Positions 9,721 through 20,771 of a stretch of DNA of 64,000 bases are shown one piece after another. The stretch is taken from assembly GCF_039536205.1 (NCBI RefSeq), contig NZ_BAAAYL010000001.1, positions 6,386,001 through 6,450,000 on the forward strand, read 5' to 3'. The stretch comes from Streptomyces sannanensis (GTDB lineage Bacteria > Actinomycetota > Actinomycetes > Streptomycetales > Streptomycetaceae). The position numbers and the translations under genes were made by a program. The notes under the pieces are model-generated. The model was not told where the DNA came from. It was given only the letters and a program-made list of their open reading frames with translations, and made no database searches. The stretch's first letter is position 1; every line of letters starts with the position of its first letter.

Positions 9721-10644
9721 TCAGCCCCGGGCGGCCGTTCCGGGCCGTCCGGTCGCCCGCCGGTGCACTTCCCGTACGGCCTCCACCAGCACCGGGGCGT
9801 GCGGTGCGAGCACACTGTCGCGGTGCCATGCCAGCAGCAGCCGCATCCGCACGGACCCGCCGGCGATGGGCCGCACCGCGATGCCCTCGCCGCCCCTGTA
9901 CGAGGCCTGGCAGGCGGAGACCGCGCGCCCGGCCGCGACCAGCTCCGTCCGCATGCCGGTCTGCTCCAGCCGGTAGCGCGCACGCGGGCGGAAGCCCGCG
10001 CGTTCGCACTCGTCCAGCAGATGCTCGGGCCAGCCGGTGCCGTCCGAAGGTGACAGCACCCAGTCCTCGTCGGCGAGATCCGCGAGCCTCACCTCCTCCT
10101 GGGCGGCCGCCGGGTGCCCGGCGGGCAGTGCCACATGGACGGGCTCCGTGGTCACCTCGGCGTACCGCACGACCGGCTGCGGGCGCAGCTCGAAGCCCGG
10201 GTAGTCGGCGAGCATCGCGCCGTCGAGCCGGCCGGTGGCGATACGGTCGAGCAGCCGCCCGGTGTAGTAGGCGACCTGGAGCTCGGTGCGGGCCCCGGGC
10301 AGCAGCGCCGCTATCCGCTCCATGACCTCCAGCGTCAGCGGACTCTCGTACGCGCCGAAGCGCACCACCGACTGCGGCCCGGCCTGCCCCGGGGCGCGGT
10401 CCAGCAGGTCGTCGATGTTGCGGAGAGCCGCGCGCGTACGCGACATCACGTACTCGCCGAACGGCGTCGGCCGCACCCCGTGCCGCCCCCGTGTGAACAC
10501 CTCTCCGTCCAGGAACGCCTCGATACGACGGAGTTGGGAGCTCAACGCGGGCTGCGAGATGCCCAGCGCCGCGGCGGCCCGGGTGACGCTGCCGTGCTCG
10601 GCGATGGCGCTGAGCGCCCGGAGGTGTCGTATTTCGAGTTGCAC
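9721..10644 (-). CDS. LysR-family transcriptional regulator
   Basis: This 307-residue protein has the usual LysR length. Residues 1-60 form the winged HTH (LRALSAIAEHGSVTRAAAALGISQPALSSQLRRIE), followed by a linker helix and a periplasmic-binding-fold effector domain. It is divergent from the secreted peptidase gene, the classic LysR arrangement, so the peptidase is its probable target alongside itself. The effector ligand cannot be told. A dyad in the shared promoter region is a candidate binding site. Confidence 0.93.
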   Translation of the reverse strand: MQLEIRHLRALSAIAEHGSVTRAAAALGISQPALSSQLRRIEAFLDGEVFTRGRHGVRPTPFGEYVMSRTRAALRNIDDLLDRAPGQAGPQSVVRFGAYESPLTLEVMERIAALLPGARTELQVAYYTGRLLDRIATGRLDGAMLADYPGFELRPQPVVRYAEVTTEPVHVALPAGHPAAAQEEVRLADLADEDWVLSPSDGTGWPEHLLDECERAGFRPRARYRLEQTGMRTELVAAGRAVSACQASYRGGEGIAVRPIAGGSVRMRLLLAWHRDSVLAPHAPVLVEAVREVHRRATGRPGTAARG

Positions 10645-10662
10645 GGATGCACCCTAACTTTC

Positions 10663-10682
10663 CATAACTCCTTGGTGTTATG
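10663..10682. promoter_or_regulatory. Candidate LysR operator dyad
   Basis: CATAAC and GTTATG form a perfect 6-bp inverted repeat separated by 8 bp. It lies 19 bp upstream of the LysR start and about 85 bp upstream of the peptidase start. AT-rich dyads like this are typical LysR sites, and there is no other strong dyad in this intergenic region. Confidence 0.4.
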
Positions 10683-10765
10683 ACGGTTTGGGATTACTCG
10701 CGGGACACGTGGTGAGGCAAGGTCAGCCGAACACCCCGCGCCGCCCAGAGAAACAGGAGGCCAGA

Positions 10766-12100
10766 GTGCGCATGCGCACGATCCCCACCCTGCTGCTGTC
10801 CGCCGCCCTCACGGCGGGCGTCCTCGCCACCACCGTGGCGCCCGCCACCGCCGCGGACACGGCTGCCACCGCCGCGGCGTCCTTCGAGGACGAGCTGCGC
10901 GCGATACCCGGTGTGACCGTCACCGGCGTCACCGACAAGGGCGGCTTCCCGCTCTACTCGCTCACCATCACGCAGCCGATCGACCATGGCAAGCCCGAGC
11001 TCGGCACCTTCGAGCAGCGCTTCACCCTCTGGCACAAGTCGGCCGGCAAGCCCGTCGTCTTCTACACCGGCGGCTACGGCCTCTCCAGCTCCACCCGTGA
11101 GCCCACCGCGATCCTCGACGCCAACCAGCTCAGTGTCGAGCACCGCTTCTTCGGTCCCTCCCGGCCCGCCGACGTCGACTGGTCGAAGATGACCGTCTGG
11201 CAGGAGGCGAGCGACGAGCACGCCATCGTCGAGGCGATCCGCCCGCTGTACGACAAGAGCTCCAAGTGGCTCGGCACCGGTGGCAGCAAGGGCGGCATGA
11301 CGCAGACCTATCACCGCCGCTACTACCCCGACGACCTCGACGCGGTCGTCGCCTACGTCGCTCCCAACGATGCCAACAACAGTGACGACAACGGCTATGA
11401 GCGGTTCTTCGAGACCGTCGGTACGAAGGAGTGCCGCGACGCGCTGAACGCGGTCCAGCGCGCGATGCTCGAACGCCGGGACACCCTGCTGCCCAAGTTC
11501 GAGGCGACGGCGAAGGAGAAGGGCTACACCTTCTCCAACACTCTCGGCACCACCGACCGTGCCTACGAGTTCGCCGTCCTGGACCAGGTCTGGAACTTCT
11601 GGCAGTCCGGCACCGCCGCCGACTGCCCGACCGTCCCCGACGCCGGGACCGTGTCCGACGACGACCTCTACAAGTGGTCGCTCGGCCATGGCCTGTCCGT
11701 CTACGAGGACAGCTCACTCGGCGCCAACGGCTCCGGCCCCTACTACCGGCAGGCCGCCGCTCAGCTGGGCTGGGCCGACCTGAAGTTCAAGCACCTCAAG
11801 GGCGTCCGCCACTATCCGGACATCTACCAGCCCAATTCGGTGCTGCCCGCCGACATGCGCACCGATTACAGCGGCAAAGCAATCTCCGACGTCGACAAGT
11901 GGGTGCGGACCGACTCCGAGCGCATGATGTTCGTCTACGGGCAGAACGACCCGTGGAGTGCCGAGCAGTTCGAGCCGAGCTCCCACGATTCGTACAAGTA
12001 CGTCGTTCCCGGTTCCAACCACGGCGCCCGTATCTCCGCCCTGCCCGCCGACCAGCGGGACGAGGCAATCGCCACGCTCGAGCGCTGGGCCGGACAGTGA
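10766..12100 (+). CDS. Secreted S28-family (prolyl tripeptidyl) aminopeptidase
   Basis: This is a 444-residue exported serine peptidase. The GTG start at 10766 is preceded by AGGAGG with a 5-nt gap; the ATG six bases later is possible. The N-terminus is a clear signal peptide, with Arg residues, a hydrophobic core and an APATAA cleavage region ending near residue 30. The nucleophile elbow GTGGSKGG carries the catalytic Ser, and NDPW and SNHGAR near the C-terminus fit the acid and His of the triad. The architecture matches Streptomyces S28 tripeptidyl aminopeptidases, which release Xaa-Yaa-Pro tripeptides outside the cell. Expression is probably controlled by the divergent LysR gene. Confidence 0.92.
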   Translation: MRMRTIPTLLLSAALTAGVLATTVAPATAADTAATAAASFEDELRAIPGVTVTGVTDKGGFPLYSLTITQPIDHGKPELGTFEQRFTLWHKSAGKPVVFYTGGYGLSSSTREPTAILDANQLSVEHRFFGPSRPADVDWSKMTVWQEASDEHAIVEAIRPLYDKSSKWLGTGGSKGGMTQTYHRRYYPDDLDAVVAYVAPNDANNSDDNGYERFFETVGTKECRDALNAVQRAMLERRDTLLPKFEATAKEKGYTFSNTLGTTDRAYEFAVLDQVWNFWQSGTAADCPTVPDAGTVSDDDLYKWSLGHGLSVYEDSSLGANGSGPYYRQAAAQLGWADLKFKHLKGVRHYPDIYQPNSVLPADMRTDYSGKAISDVDKWVRTDSERMMFVYGQNDPWSAEQFEPSSHDSYKYVVPGSNHGARISALPADQRDEAIATLERWAGQ

Positions 12101-12204
12101 GAGTTCGTCCGCTGGACGTCCGACGTCCGTCGCAGGTAGGGAGTTGTTGTCGAAAGCGTGATCCTGATCAGTTTCAGGCAAGCCTGGTCAGCCCCCGCAT
12201 CGCA

Positions 12205-12215
12205 AGGTTAGGCTC
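12205..12215 (+). promoter_or_regulatory. Possible half iron box (Fur/DmdR-like)
   Basis: AGGTTAGGCTC matches the left half and centre of the actinobacterial iron box (TTAGGTTAGGCTCACCTAA), but the right half does not match. It sits 110 bp upstream of the first gene of the natural-product cluster. A true site would link the cluster to iron status. The imperfect match makes this weak. Confidence 0.25.
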
Positions 12216-12263
12216 CACTCTGATCGCTCACGATCTGCTGTGATCACGTCTGACAACTTCGTG

Positions 12264-12297
12264 CCGCAGCCGGCCACCTACCCGTGGCCGGCTGCGG
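12264..12297 (+). terminator. 14-bp perfect hairpin between peptidase gene and cluster
   Basis: The arms CCGCAGCCGGCCAC and GTGGCCGGCTGCGG pair perfectly around the loop CTACCC. The right arm ends 28 nt before the ATG of the next gene. It could be the terminator of the peptidase transcript or a 5' leader attenuator of the cluster. No U-tract follows, as is usual in Streptomyces. Confidence 0.65.
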
Positions 12298-12324
12298 TGC
12301 GCCTGCCCCCTGGGAGGCGATGCG

Positions 12325-14306
<1,982 letters not shown>

Positions 14307-14314
14307 GCGAGAGC

Positions 14315-15256
14315 ATGGAGATCCGTGATCTCTACGGCCTGACGGTCGCCCTGATCGGGCCGGCCGAGCTGGCCGACGAGCCGTGGACCCGGGCGCCGGA
14401 GCACATCGATGTGGTCCGGATGCCCGAGCCCCCGGCCGACTGCTGGGCCGGCCTCGCAAGCAGGGGATTCGTCCGCAAGCCGACCACGGTGACCTGGGCT
14501 GCCGAACTCAGGGCCGACGAGGCGGAGTTCATGGCCCGGCTGGAGCGCAGCGGCCGCAGGGACATCCGCAGGGCCCGGGGGCGGGCGAAGGAGGCCGATC
14601 TGCGCCAGGTGACCGAGGACCCGGTGTCCGAGGCCACACTCGACGCGTTCCTGAAGCTCTACGAGGAACGGGTCGGCGACATGCGCTTCGGGGTCCCCTT
14701 CGCCCTTCAGTACCGGGACGTCATCCTGCACGGGCCGGACAAGTTCTTCGGTGTGTTCGCCTTCGAGGGGGACGAACTGGTCGGGGGCACCCTGGTGCTG
14801 GAGCGCCCCGCGGACGACACGGCCGTGCTGCGCTTCTCGGCCGTCAGCGCGGAATGGCGCAAGGTCAGCCTGGCCCGTTGTCTCTACCCCGCGGCCATGG
14901 ACATCGCCCGCGCCAAGGGCTACACGCGGGCGACGCTGGGGAACGAGCCCAATCTGCTGGGCCATCTCACCCGGCCAGGGCTGCTGGTCTTCAAGACCGA
15001 CCTGGGATTCCGGGCCGTCCCCTCGCAGGACTTCGCCGACCCGCAGGACACCGACGAGGCGGATCTCGTCCTGAGCCTGGCCGCCTTGAACGACCCGACG
15101 CTGATCCTGGGCTACGCCGACCAGGCCGACCCGGCGGAGCGCCGTCTCGCGGGGTACCTTGTGTCCGAGGCGCCGGTGGACCCCGCGGTGTACGCGGCGC
15201 CGTTCCTGACCGCGATGCACCAGCAGCGCCCGGGGGGACGGGCCGGTCCGGGGTGA
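14315..15256 (+). CDS. GNAT / FemAB-like acetyl- or aminoacyltransferase
   Basis: This 313-residue protein starts at ATG 14315, 8 nt after the upstream stop. The central part (FEGDELVGGTLVLERP, then LRFSAVSAEWRKVSLARCLYPAAMDIARAKGYTRATLG, read in pieces) has the beta-bulge and helix pattern of the GNAT fold. The LERSGRRDIRRARGRAKEADL segment resembles the substrate-binding helix of FemAB/MprF-associated GNATs. It probably acylates an amine or hydroxyl of the pathway intermediate using acyl-CoA or aminoacyl-tRNA. It is the last gene of the 12325-15256 plus-strand unit and converges with the ATP-grasp gene. Confidence 0.75.
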   Translation: MEIRDLYGLTVALIGPAELADEPWTRAPEHIDVVRMPEPPADCWAGLASRGFVRKPTTVTWAAELRADEAEFMARLERSGRRDIRRARGRAKEADLRQVTEDPVSEATLDAFLKLYEERVGDMRFGVPFALQYRDVILHGPDKFFGVFAFEGDELVGGTLVLERPADDTAVLRFSAVSAEWRKVSLARCLYPAAMDIARAKGYTRATLGNEPNLLGHLTRPGLLVFKTDLGFRAVPSQDFADPQDTDEADLVLSLAALNDPTLILGYADQADPAERRLAGYLVSEAPVDPAVYAAPFLTAMHQQRPGGRAGPG

Positions 15257-15301
15257 CCGGCCACGCCGGGCGGACCGGAGTTCCGTCCTCGGAACGCAGG
15301 G

Positions 15302-15336
15302 CGGGCCGTCGGCCGACACGGAGTCGGCGGGGCCCG
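15302..15336. terminator. Bidirectional terminator hairpin
   Basis: CGGGCC...GGCCCG outside and GCCGAC...GTCGGC inside form a nested stem in the 101-bp gap between the convergent acetyltransferase and ATP-grasp genes. Confidence 0.55.
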
Positions 15337-15357
15337 ATCCGGCTTACGGGAGGTTGC

Positions 15358-16254
15358 CTACTCAGCCGTCTCCGCGATGCGTGCCTCGGCCCAGTCGAAG
15401 ACGCCGCCGAGCACCTGCCGGTGCTGCTCCTTCCCCATCAGGTCGAGGAAGCCCGGAACGGGGTTCACCTCGAGGACCAGGTAACCGCTGTCATGCGGAA
15501 GGATGTCGAGACCGGCCAGGGTCAGGCCCATGGCGCGGGTGGCGCGCAGGGAGAGCTCGACGAGTTCGTCCGGTGCGTCGAGCCGCTCGAAGCTCGACCC
15601 CTCCATGGTCTTGCAGCGCCAGGAGCCGGCGGCCGGGAGCTTGAGGGTGTTCAGAGGTGTCGCGGTTCCCGCCACGGTGATCCGGTACTCGCCGCCCGCG
15701 GTCGAGTAATAGGGCTGGCAGACCAGGGTGGGGAACCGGGACAGCAGGTCCTCCACGATCGCCTTGTCCGCCGTGAGGTCGGCTATCCGCTCCACATCGT
15801 TGCCGCGGTAGCCGAAGGACGGCTTCAGGACGAGCGGCCCCCACTCCTGGTACGCGGCCTCGACATCGGCGAGCGTGACCGCCGACCGTATGGGCGGTAC
15901 GGGGATTCCGGCCGCGGCCAGCCGCTGGGCCATCTGGAACTTGCTGTACCCGGTCACCCAGGCGTCCGCGGGGTCGAAGAGCCGCAGACCGGGGACGTTG
16001 CTGAGCATGCTCAGCCGCTCCACACGGTCCTGCCAGTCGTCGCCGTAGAGCTTGGAACGGTTGATGACCGCGTCGAAGGAAGCCGCCGGCTCGCCGCCGA
16101 GGCCGATCTCGACGCCATTCGTGCCCGAGCGATAGGTGATTTCTTCAAGAGTGAAGAAAGTCATCTCATGCCCGCGCTCGCGCCCGAATTCCATCAGGGC
16201 CGGGCCATCGGGGTCAATGCCGGAGTAGTCCCAGCCCAGCAAGCCGATCTTCAC
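15358..16254 (-). CDS. ATP-grasp ligase (RimK/LysX-like)
   Basis: This 298-residue protein starts at GTG 16254 with MKIGLLGWDYSG, a normal N-terminus for the family; an upstream ATG at 16323 is less likely. The ATP-grasp elements are in order: VLKPSFGYRGNDV (phosphate-loop lysine and glycine-rich loop), CQPYY, EYRITVAG and LEVNPVPGF (Mg-binding Glu/Asn). RimK/LysX relatives join an amino group to a carboxylate through an acyl phosphate, often Glu or another amino acid. No amino-group carrier protein gene of the LysW type is visible nearby, so the substrate is open. It is divergent from the acyl-AMP ligase gene. Confidence 0.88.
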   Translation of the reverse strand: MKIGLLGWDYSGIDPDGPALMEFGRERGHEMTFFTLEEITYRSGTNGVEIGLGGEPAASFDAVINRSKLYGDDWQDRVERLSMLSNVPGLRLFDPADAWVTGYSKFQMAQRLAAAGIPVPPIRSAVTLADVEAAYQEWGPLVLKPSFGYRGNDVERIADLTADKAIVEDLLSRFPTLVCQPYYSTAGGEYRITVAGTATPLNTLKLPAAGSWRCKTMEGSSFERLDAPDELVELSLRATRAMGLTLAGLDILPHDSGYLVLEVNPVPGFLDLMGKEQHRQVLGGVFDWAEARIAETAE

Positions 16255-16524
16255 ACTTCCCCCAAGGGTGCGGATGTATGCCGCACAGAGATCCGGATTT
16301 TCATGCAGCCTTGCCGGGAGCATCACCACTGTCAAGTGCGATGGCTCCTGGCGGACTTGAGGAGAACTTGTCGATGATGAGGCACTCTGTCGGATTTCAT
16401 GCGGCATAAACCGGTGGAGCGTCGAATGCCTGAAGCGGAATACCGAGTTCAGGCCTACCGTGGCCACTCCTTCATCATCTAGGCTCGGCAGCCGGATTCG
16501 CTCTCGAGTGCGAAGGGTGTTGTC
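16255..16524. promoter_or_regulatory. Divergent promoter region inside the biosynthetic cluster
   Basis: This relatively AT-rich 270-bp region separates the ATP-grasp gene (minus) from the ligase-to-cysN unit (plus). On the minus strand TTGACA (16332-16337) is a good -35 element. On the plus strand TAGGCT near 16480 is a plausible -10. No pathway-specific regulator gene lies in the cluster, so any control protein must act from elsewhere. Confidence 0.45.
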
Positions 16525-18174
16525 GTGGGGAAGTGGGAGACGCTCGTCCGGCCGGAGCCCGCACAGGCCGATCACTATCGGGCAGAAGGCTGGTGGCGGG
16601 AATCGACATTCCTCGACGATCTCGCTGAAGCCGCCCGCGCCAAGGGCGGTCATCCGGCGCTCATCGCCTACGAGGGGCGGGAATTGGCCCGTACCGTCTC
16701 CTACTCCGAACTTCACCGGTACGTCGAGCGATTCGCCGCCGCACTCGCCGAACTCGGTGTCACCCGGGGAGACGTGGTGGCTCTCTACCTGCCGAACCGC
16801 TGGGTGCTCACCCCGCTCTACCTCGCCTGTCACCGCCTCGGCGCGGTCGCCTCGCCCGTCATACCCGCGCTCGACGTCCGTGAACTGGCCTTCGTGCTGC
16901 AGGAGAGCAAGGCGAAGGTCTGCGTGACCGTCGACCGCTTCAACGACGCCGACTACGGCGCCCGCCTGGCCGAAGCGGTACCGGACTCCCTCGCCCACCG
17001 TGTGGTGATCGGTGATGCCGCGGCCACCGGCGCGGTCGACTTCGACGAGTTCTTCGTACGTACGCCCTGGGAGGAGCGCCGGCAGGTCGACCCGGCGGAC
17101 CGGCTCGGCCCGGACGACCCGTCGCTGCTGCTCTACACCTCCGGCACCACCGGCCGGATGAAGGGTGTCGTGCACACCCAGAACACCCTGCACGCGGCGG
17201 TGCTCGCGGTCAGCGTGCCGCACGGGGTCACCGGCGACGACGTCATCTCCATCCCGAACTACACGACGCACATGGCGGGTCTGACCTACGCCTGCTACAT
17301 GCCGCTGCTGCTGGGGGCCACCTGTGTCCTGCAGGAGGCGAACCGGGACATGGAGCTGTTCCTCGACGCCATCGCGAAGCATCGCATCACCTGGGCGTAC
17401 GCCTCGCCCGTCTATCTCGTGGACATGCTCGCCGTACAGGCGAAGGAGCCGCGCGACACCTCCAGCGTGGTGCAGATCGTGTCCGGTTCCGCGCCGATCC
17501 AGCCGCAGCTCATCGCGCAGATGCGGGAGGTCTTCGACATCCCGGTCCGGGCCCTGTGGGGCATGACCGAGAACGGCGCGGTCACCGTCACCAGGCCGGA
17601 CGACCCGGAAGGCTGGGCCGGCAACAGTGACGGCCGCTCGGAACCCTCCATGGAGATCCGCGTCGACGCCGAGCCGGGCGAGGTGGGACGGCTGCTGGTC
17701 CGCGGGGCCTCACAGTGCCTCGGCTACCTCGGCCAGCGCGACGTCTACCTGGCCTGCCTGGACGAGGACGGCTGGTTCGACACCGGCGACCTCGCCCGGG
17801 AGGACGGCCGTGGCGGCATCCGGATCACCGGCCGGCGGGCCGACCAGATCAACCGGTCCAGCGGTCAGAAGATCTCCACACTCGAGGTGGAATCCGTGCT
17901 GACCCGGCACCCCGGCATCAAGGACGTGGCACTCGTCGGCTACCCCGACCCTGCCGTCGTCGGCGCGGAACTGGTCTGCGCCGTGGTGGTGCCGGAAGGG
18001 GAGCCGATCACCCTCGAGGCGCTGCACGCCCATCTGGCCGAGGAGCGGATGGCCCAGGTGCTGTGGCCCGACCGGGTCCAGTTCGTATGGGAGCTTCCCA
18101 AGAACTCCCTGGGCAAGGTGCTGCGGCATCCGCTGCGCGAGCGTCTCGAGATCGAATACGCCGCACGCCGGTGA
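16525..18174 (+). CDS. Acyl-AMP ligase / acyl-CoA synthetase family protein
   Basis: This 549-residue ANL-superfamily enzyme starts at GTG 16525, with AAGGG 7 nt upstream. Motif LLLYTSGTTGRMKGV is the AMP/phosphate loop (A3). WGMTENGAVTVT corresponds to A5, GWFDTGDLAREDG to A7, ITGRRADQINRSSGQKIS to A8, and NSLGKVLRHPLR carries the A10 lysine. It activates a carboxylic acid as acyl-AMP for CoA or another nucleophile. It overlaps the next gene by 4 nt (GTGA), so it is co-translated with the exporter. Confidence 0.92.
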   Translation: MGKWETLVRPEPAQADHYRAEGWWRESTFLDDLAEAARAKGGHPALIAYEGRELARTVSYSELHRYVERFAAALAELGVTRGDVVALYLPNRWVLTPLYLACHRLGAVASPVIPALDVRELAFVLQESKAKVCVTVDRFNDADYGARLAEAVPDSLAHRVVIGDAAATGAVDFDEFFVRTPWEERRQVDPADRLGPDDPSLLLYTSGTTGRMKGVVHTQNTLHAAVLAVSVPHGVTGDDVISIPNYTTHMAGLTYACYMPLLLGATCVLQEANRDMELFLDAIAKHRITWAYASPVYLVDMLAVQAKEPRDTSSVVQIVSGSAPIQPQLIAQMREVFDIPVRALWGMTENGAVTVTRPDDPEGWAGNSDGRSEPSMEIRVDAEPGEVGRLLVRGASQCLGYLGQRDVYLACLDEDGWFDTGDLAREDGRGGIRITGRRADQINRSSGQKISTLEVESVLTRHPGIKDVALVGYPDPAVVGAELVCAVVVPEGEPITLEALHAHLAEERMAQVLWPDRVQFVWELPKNSLGKVLRHPLRERLEIEYAARR

Positions 18175-19616
18175 CGGCGTCCCCGCAGTCCGCTGTCGGC
18201 GCCTCGGAGCGTGAGGAAGACAGGCAGCGGCGATCCGTCGCGCTCGCGGTCATCTCCGCGGCCCAGCTGATGTTTCTGCTCGACGCCACCATCGTCAATG
18301 TCGCGCTGCCCAGCATCCAGCGCTCGCTGCGGCTGAGCGGCTCGCACCTCGAGTGGGTCGTCGCCTCGTACTCGATCGCCTTCGGCGGCCTGCTGATGCT
18401 GGGCGGCCGCGCCGGCGACATCCTCGGCAGGCGACGGGTGTTCACCGCCGGAGTGGCGCTGTTCACCGCTGCCTCGCTGCTGGGCGGGTTCGCCGCGGAG
18501 CCCTGGCTGCTCACTGTCTGTCGCATCCTGCAGGGAGTGGGCGCCGCCGCGGCCTCGCCGGCCGCGCTGTCGCTCATTGCCGTGACCTTCCCCGAAGGCC
18601 CGGAGCGCAACCGGGCGGTCGGCTGGTACACGGCGACGGCCACCGCCGGCGGCGGTGTGGGCATCCTGGCGGGCGGACTGATCGCCGCCTATCTGTCCTG
18701 GCGCTGGGTGTTCTTCGTCAACGTCCCGATCGGACTGGTGGTCATCGCCGCCACCCGGCGCGTGATGCCCGAAACGCCCCGGCAGCGCGGGGCGTTCGAC
18801 GCGGCCGGGGCGCTCACCGGCACACTGGCCGCGCTGCTGCTGGTGTACGGACTGATCGACGGCGCACAGGGCGGCGGCAACTGGTCGTCCTGGCGCGTGC
18901 TCGCCGCACTCGGTGCCGCCGCCGTTCTGGCGCCGGCGTTCGTGGTGCTCGAACGGCGCCACCCGCAACCCCTGGTGCCGCTGAGGCTGTTCGCCGACCG
19001 GACCCGCCTCGGTGTCTACGCCGTGCTGGCGCTCACCGGCACCGCCATGTTCGGCATCTTCTTCTTCCTCACTCTCTTCCTGCAGCAGGTCTGGGACTAC
19101 AGCGCGCTGCACACCGCTCTCGTCTACATTCCGCTGACCTGCCTGCTGGTCCTGGGAGCGAAGACCAGCTCCTGGCTCTTCGCCCGGCTCGGCGCCCGGA
19201 CGCTGGTCTGCGGCGGTCTGCTGACCGCGGCGGCCGGGATGCTGTGGCTCTCCCGGATCGGGGACTCGGCCGGCTACGCGACCGGAATGCTCGTGCCGAC
19301 CGTGCTCACGTATGCCGGACTCGGCGTCACCGGCGTGCCGTTGACGCTCTCGGCCCTCGCGCGGGTCGCCGACGAGGACTCCGGTGCCGCCTCCGGCTTG
19401 TTCAGCATGGCCCGCCAGATAGGCGGCGCCACGGGGCTCGCCGTGCTCGGCACGGTCGTCTGGTCGGTGGTCGCCTCGGCGGCGCCCGGCACCCCCGCCT
19501 GGGAGGCGCTGTCCGAAGGCGCCTCCCAGGGATTCGTGGTGGCGGCCGCGATCACCGCGCTCGCTCTGCTGGTGGCGCTCGTCACCGTGCCCGGGAAGGA
19601 GCGGACAGTCATATGA
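18171..19616 (+). CDS. MFS drug/product exporter (DHA2, 14-TM type)
   Basis: This 481-residue membrane protein has about 14 hydrophobic segments. LDATIVNVALPSIQ in TM1 and GGRAGDILGRRRVF between TM2 and TM3 are hallmarks of the EmrB/QacA proton-antiporter group. It is encoded inside the operon with GTGA and ATGA overlaps at its two ends and probably exports the product or gives self-resistance. Confidence 0.92.
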   Translation: MTASPQSAVGASEREEDRQRRSVALAVISAAQLMFLLDATIVNVALPSIQRSLRLSGSHLEWVVASYSIAFGGLLMLGGRAGDILGRRRVFTAGVALFTAASLLGGFAAEPWLLTVCRILQGVGAAAASPAALSLIAVTFPEGPERNRAVGWYTATATAGGGVGILAGGLIAAYLSWRWVFFVNVPIGLVVIAATRRVMPETPRQRGAFDAAGALTGTLAALLLVYGLIDGAQGGGNWSSWRVLAALGAAAVLAPAFVVLERRHPQPLVPLRLFADRTRLGVYAVLALTGTAMFGIFFFLTLFLQQVWDYSALHTALVYIPLTCLLVLGAKTSSWLFARLGARTLVCGGLLTAAAGMLWLSRIGDSAGYATGMLVPTVLTYAGLGVTGVPLTLSALARVADEDSGAASGLFSMARQIGGATGLAVLGTVVWSVVASAAPGTPAWEALSEGASQGFVVAAAITALALLVALVTVPGKERTVI

Positions 19617-20734
19617 ACGACTTCCTCGTCATCGGGGGCGGCATCGCCGGCGCCGCCGCCGGTTACTTCCTCGGCCCGCGCGGCAGGGTGACCTTGCTGG
19701 AGGCCGAGCGGACTCCTGGCGTGCACTCGACCGGCCGGTCCGCGGCATTGTTCTCGGAGTACTACGGAAACGACTGTGTCCGATCCTTGACACGCGCCTC
19801 ACGCGCCTTCTACGAGACACCGCCACCCGGTTTCGCGGTCGCCCCGCTGCTCACCCCGCGCGGGGTGCTCGCACTGGAGACCCCCGGCACGGCCGAGCTG
19901 TTCGAGGCCGCGAAGGAATCGGGAGCGCACGCCCCCCAGCCCGTCGCCGAACTGGACCGGGCGCAAGCACTGCGCCTGTGCCCGGTGCTGTGGCCCGGCA
20001 CCTTCGGCCGTGTCCTGCACAGACCCGGTGCCTGCGACATCGATGTGGACGCGGCCCACCAGGGCTTCCTGCGCGGGCTGCGGTCCGCCGGCGGCACTGT
20101 GGTCACCGACGCCAGGGTCCTCGGACTGGAGCGGCGGCACGGCCGCTGGTACGCGGACACCACGGCGGGGGAGTTCAGCGCACGCGTCGTGGTGAACGCC
20201 GCCGGCGCCTGGGCGGACGAGATCGCCCGGCTGGCCGGCGTCCACCCGGCCGGACTGGTGCCGCGCCGCCGTACCGCGGCGCTCGCCAAACTGCCGCCCG
20301 GAATCGACGCCACCACCTGGCCGATGATCTGCGACGTGGCGGGCACCTTCTACGCCAAGCCGGAGGCGGGCGGTCTCCTGCTCTCCCCGTTGGACGCCGA
20401 ACCCGCCCCGCCGGGGGACGTACGGCCCGACGCTCTCGACATCGCCCTGGCCGTCGAGCGCCTGGAAGCGGTGACCACCCTGCGCATCCGGCACATCAGC
20501 CACGCCTGGGCGGGACTGCGCACCGCGCCCGCCGACGACACGCCCGTCATCGGCCCGGACCCGGTCGAGTCCGGCTTCTGCTGGCACGCCGGCCTCGGCG
20601 GATACGGCATCCAGACCGCCCCCGCGGCAGGCGCGCTGCTCGCGGCGCTCGCCGCGGGGGAAGCACCGCCACCCGAGCTCACCTCCGCCGTCCCGGGCGT
20701 CACCCCTGCCCGGGACCGCGGACAGCCTCTCTAG
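19613..20734 (+). CDS. FAD-dependent amino acid oxidase-like oxidoreductase (DAO family)
   Basis: This is a 373-residue protein. The N-terminus FLVIGGGIAGAAAGYFL is the Rossmann FAD-binding loop, the middle has VVNAAGAWADEIARLAG and the C-terminus GLGGYGIQTAPAAG, matching glycine/D-amino-acid oxidase and sarcosine oxidase relatives. It probably oxidises a C-N bond of an amine or amino acid to an imine. ATG overlaps the exporter stop (ATGA). Confidence 0.9.
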   Translation: MNDFLVIGGGIAGAAAGYFLGPRGRVTLLEAERTPGVHSTGRSAALFSEYYGNDCVRSLTRASRAFYETPPPGFAVAPLLTPRGVLALETPGTAELFEAAKESGAHAPQPVAELDRAQALRLCPVLWPGTFGRVLHRPGACDIDVDAAHQGFLRGLRSAGGTVVTDARVLGLERRHGRWYADTTAGEFSARVVVNAAGAWADEIARLAGVHPAGLVPRRRTAALAKLPPGIDATTWPMICDVAGTFYAKPEAGGLLLSPLDAEPAPPGDVRPDALDIALAVERLEAVTTLRIRHISHAWAGLRTAPADDTPVIGPDPVESGFCWHAGLGGYGIQTAPAAGALLAALAAGEAPPPELTSAVPGVTPARDRGQPL

Positions 20735-20771
20735 TGATCCCCACCCCTCACCAGCAGAGAGTCCGGAGGAT

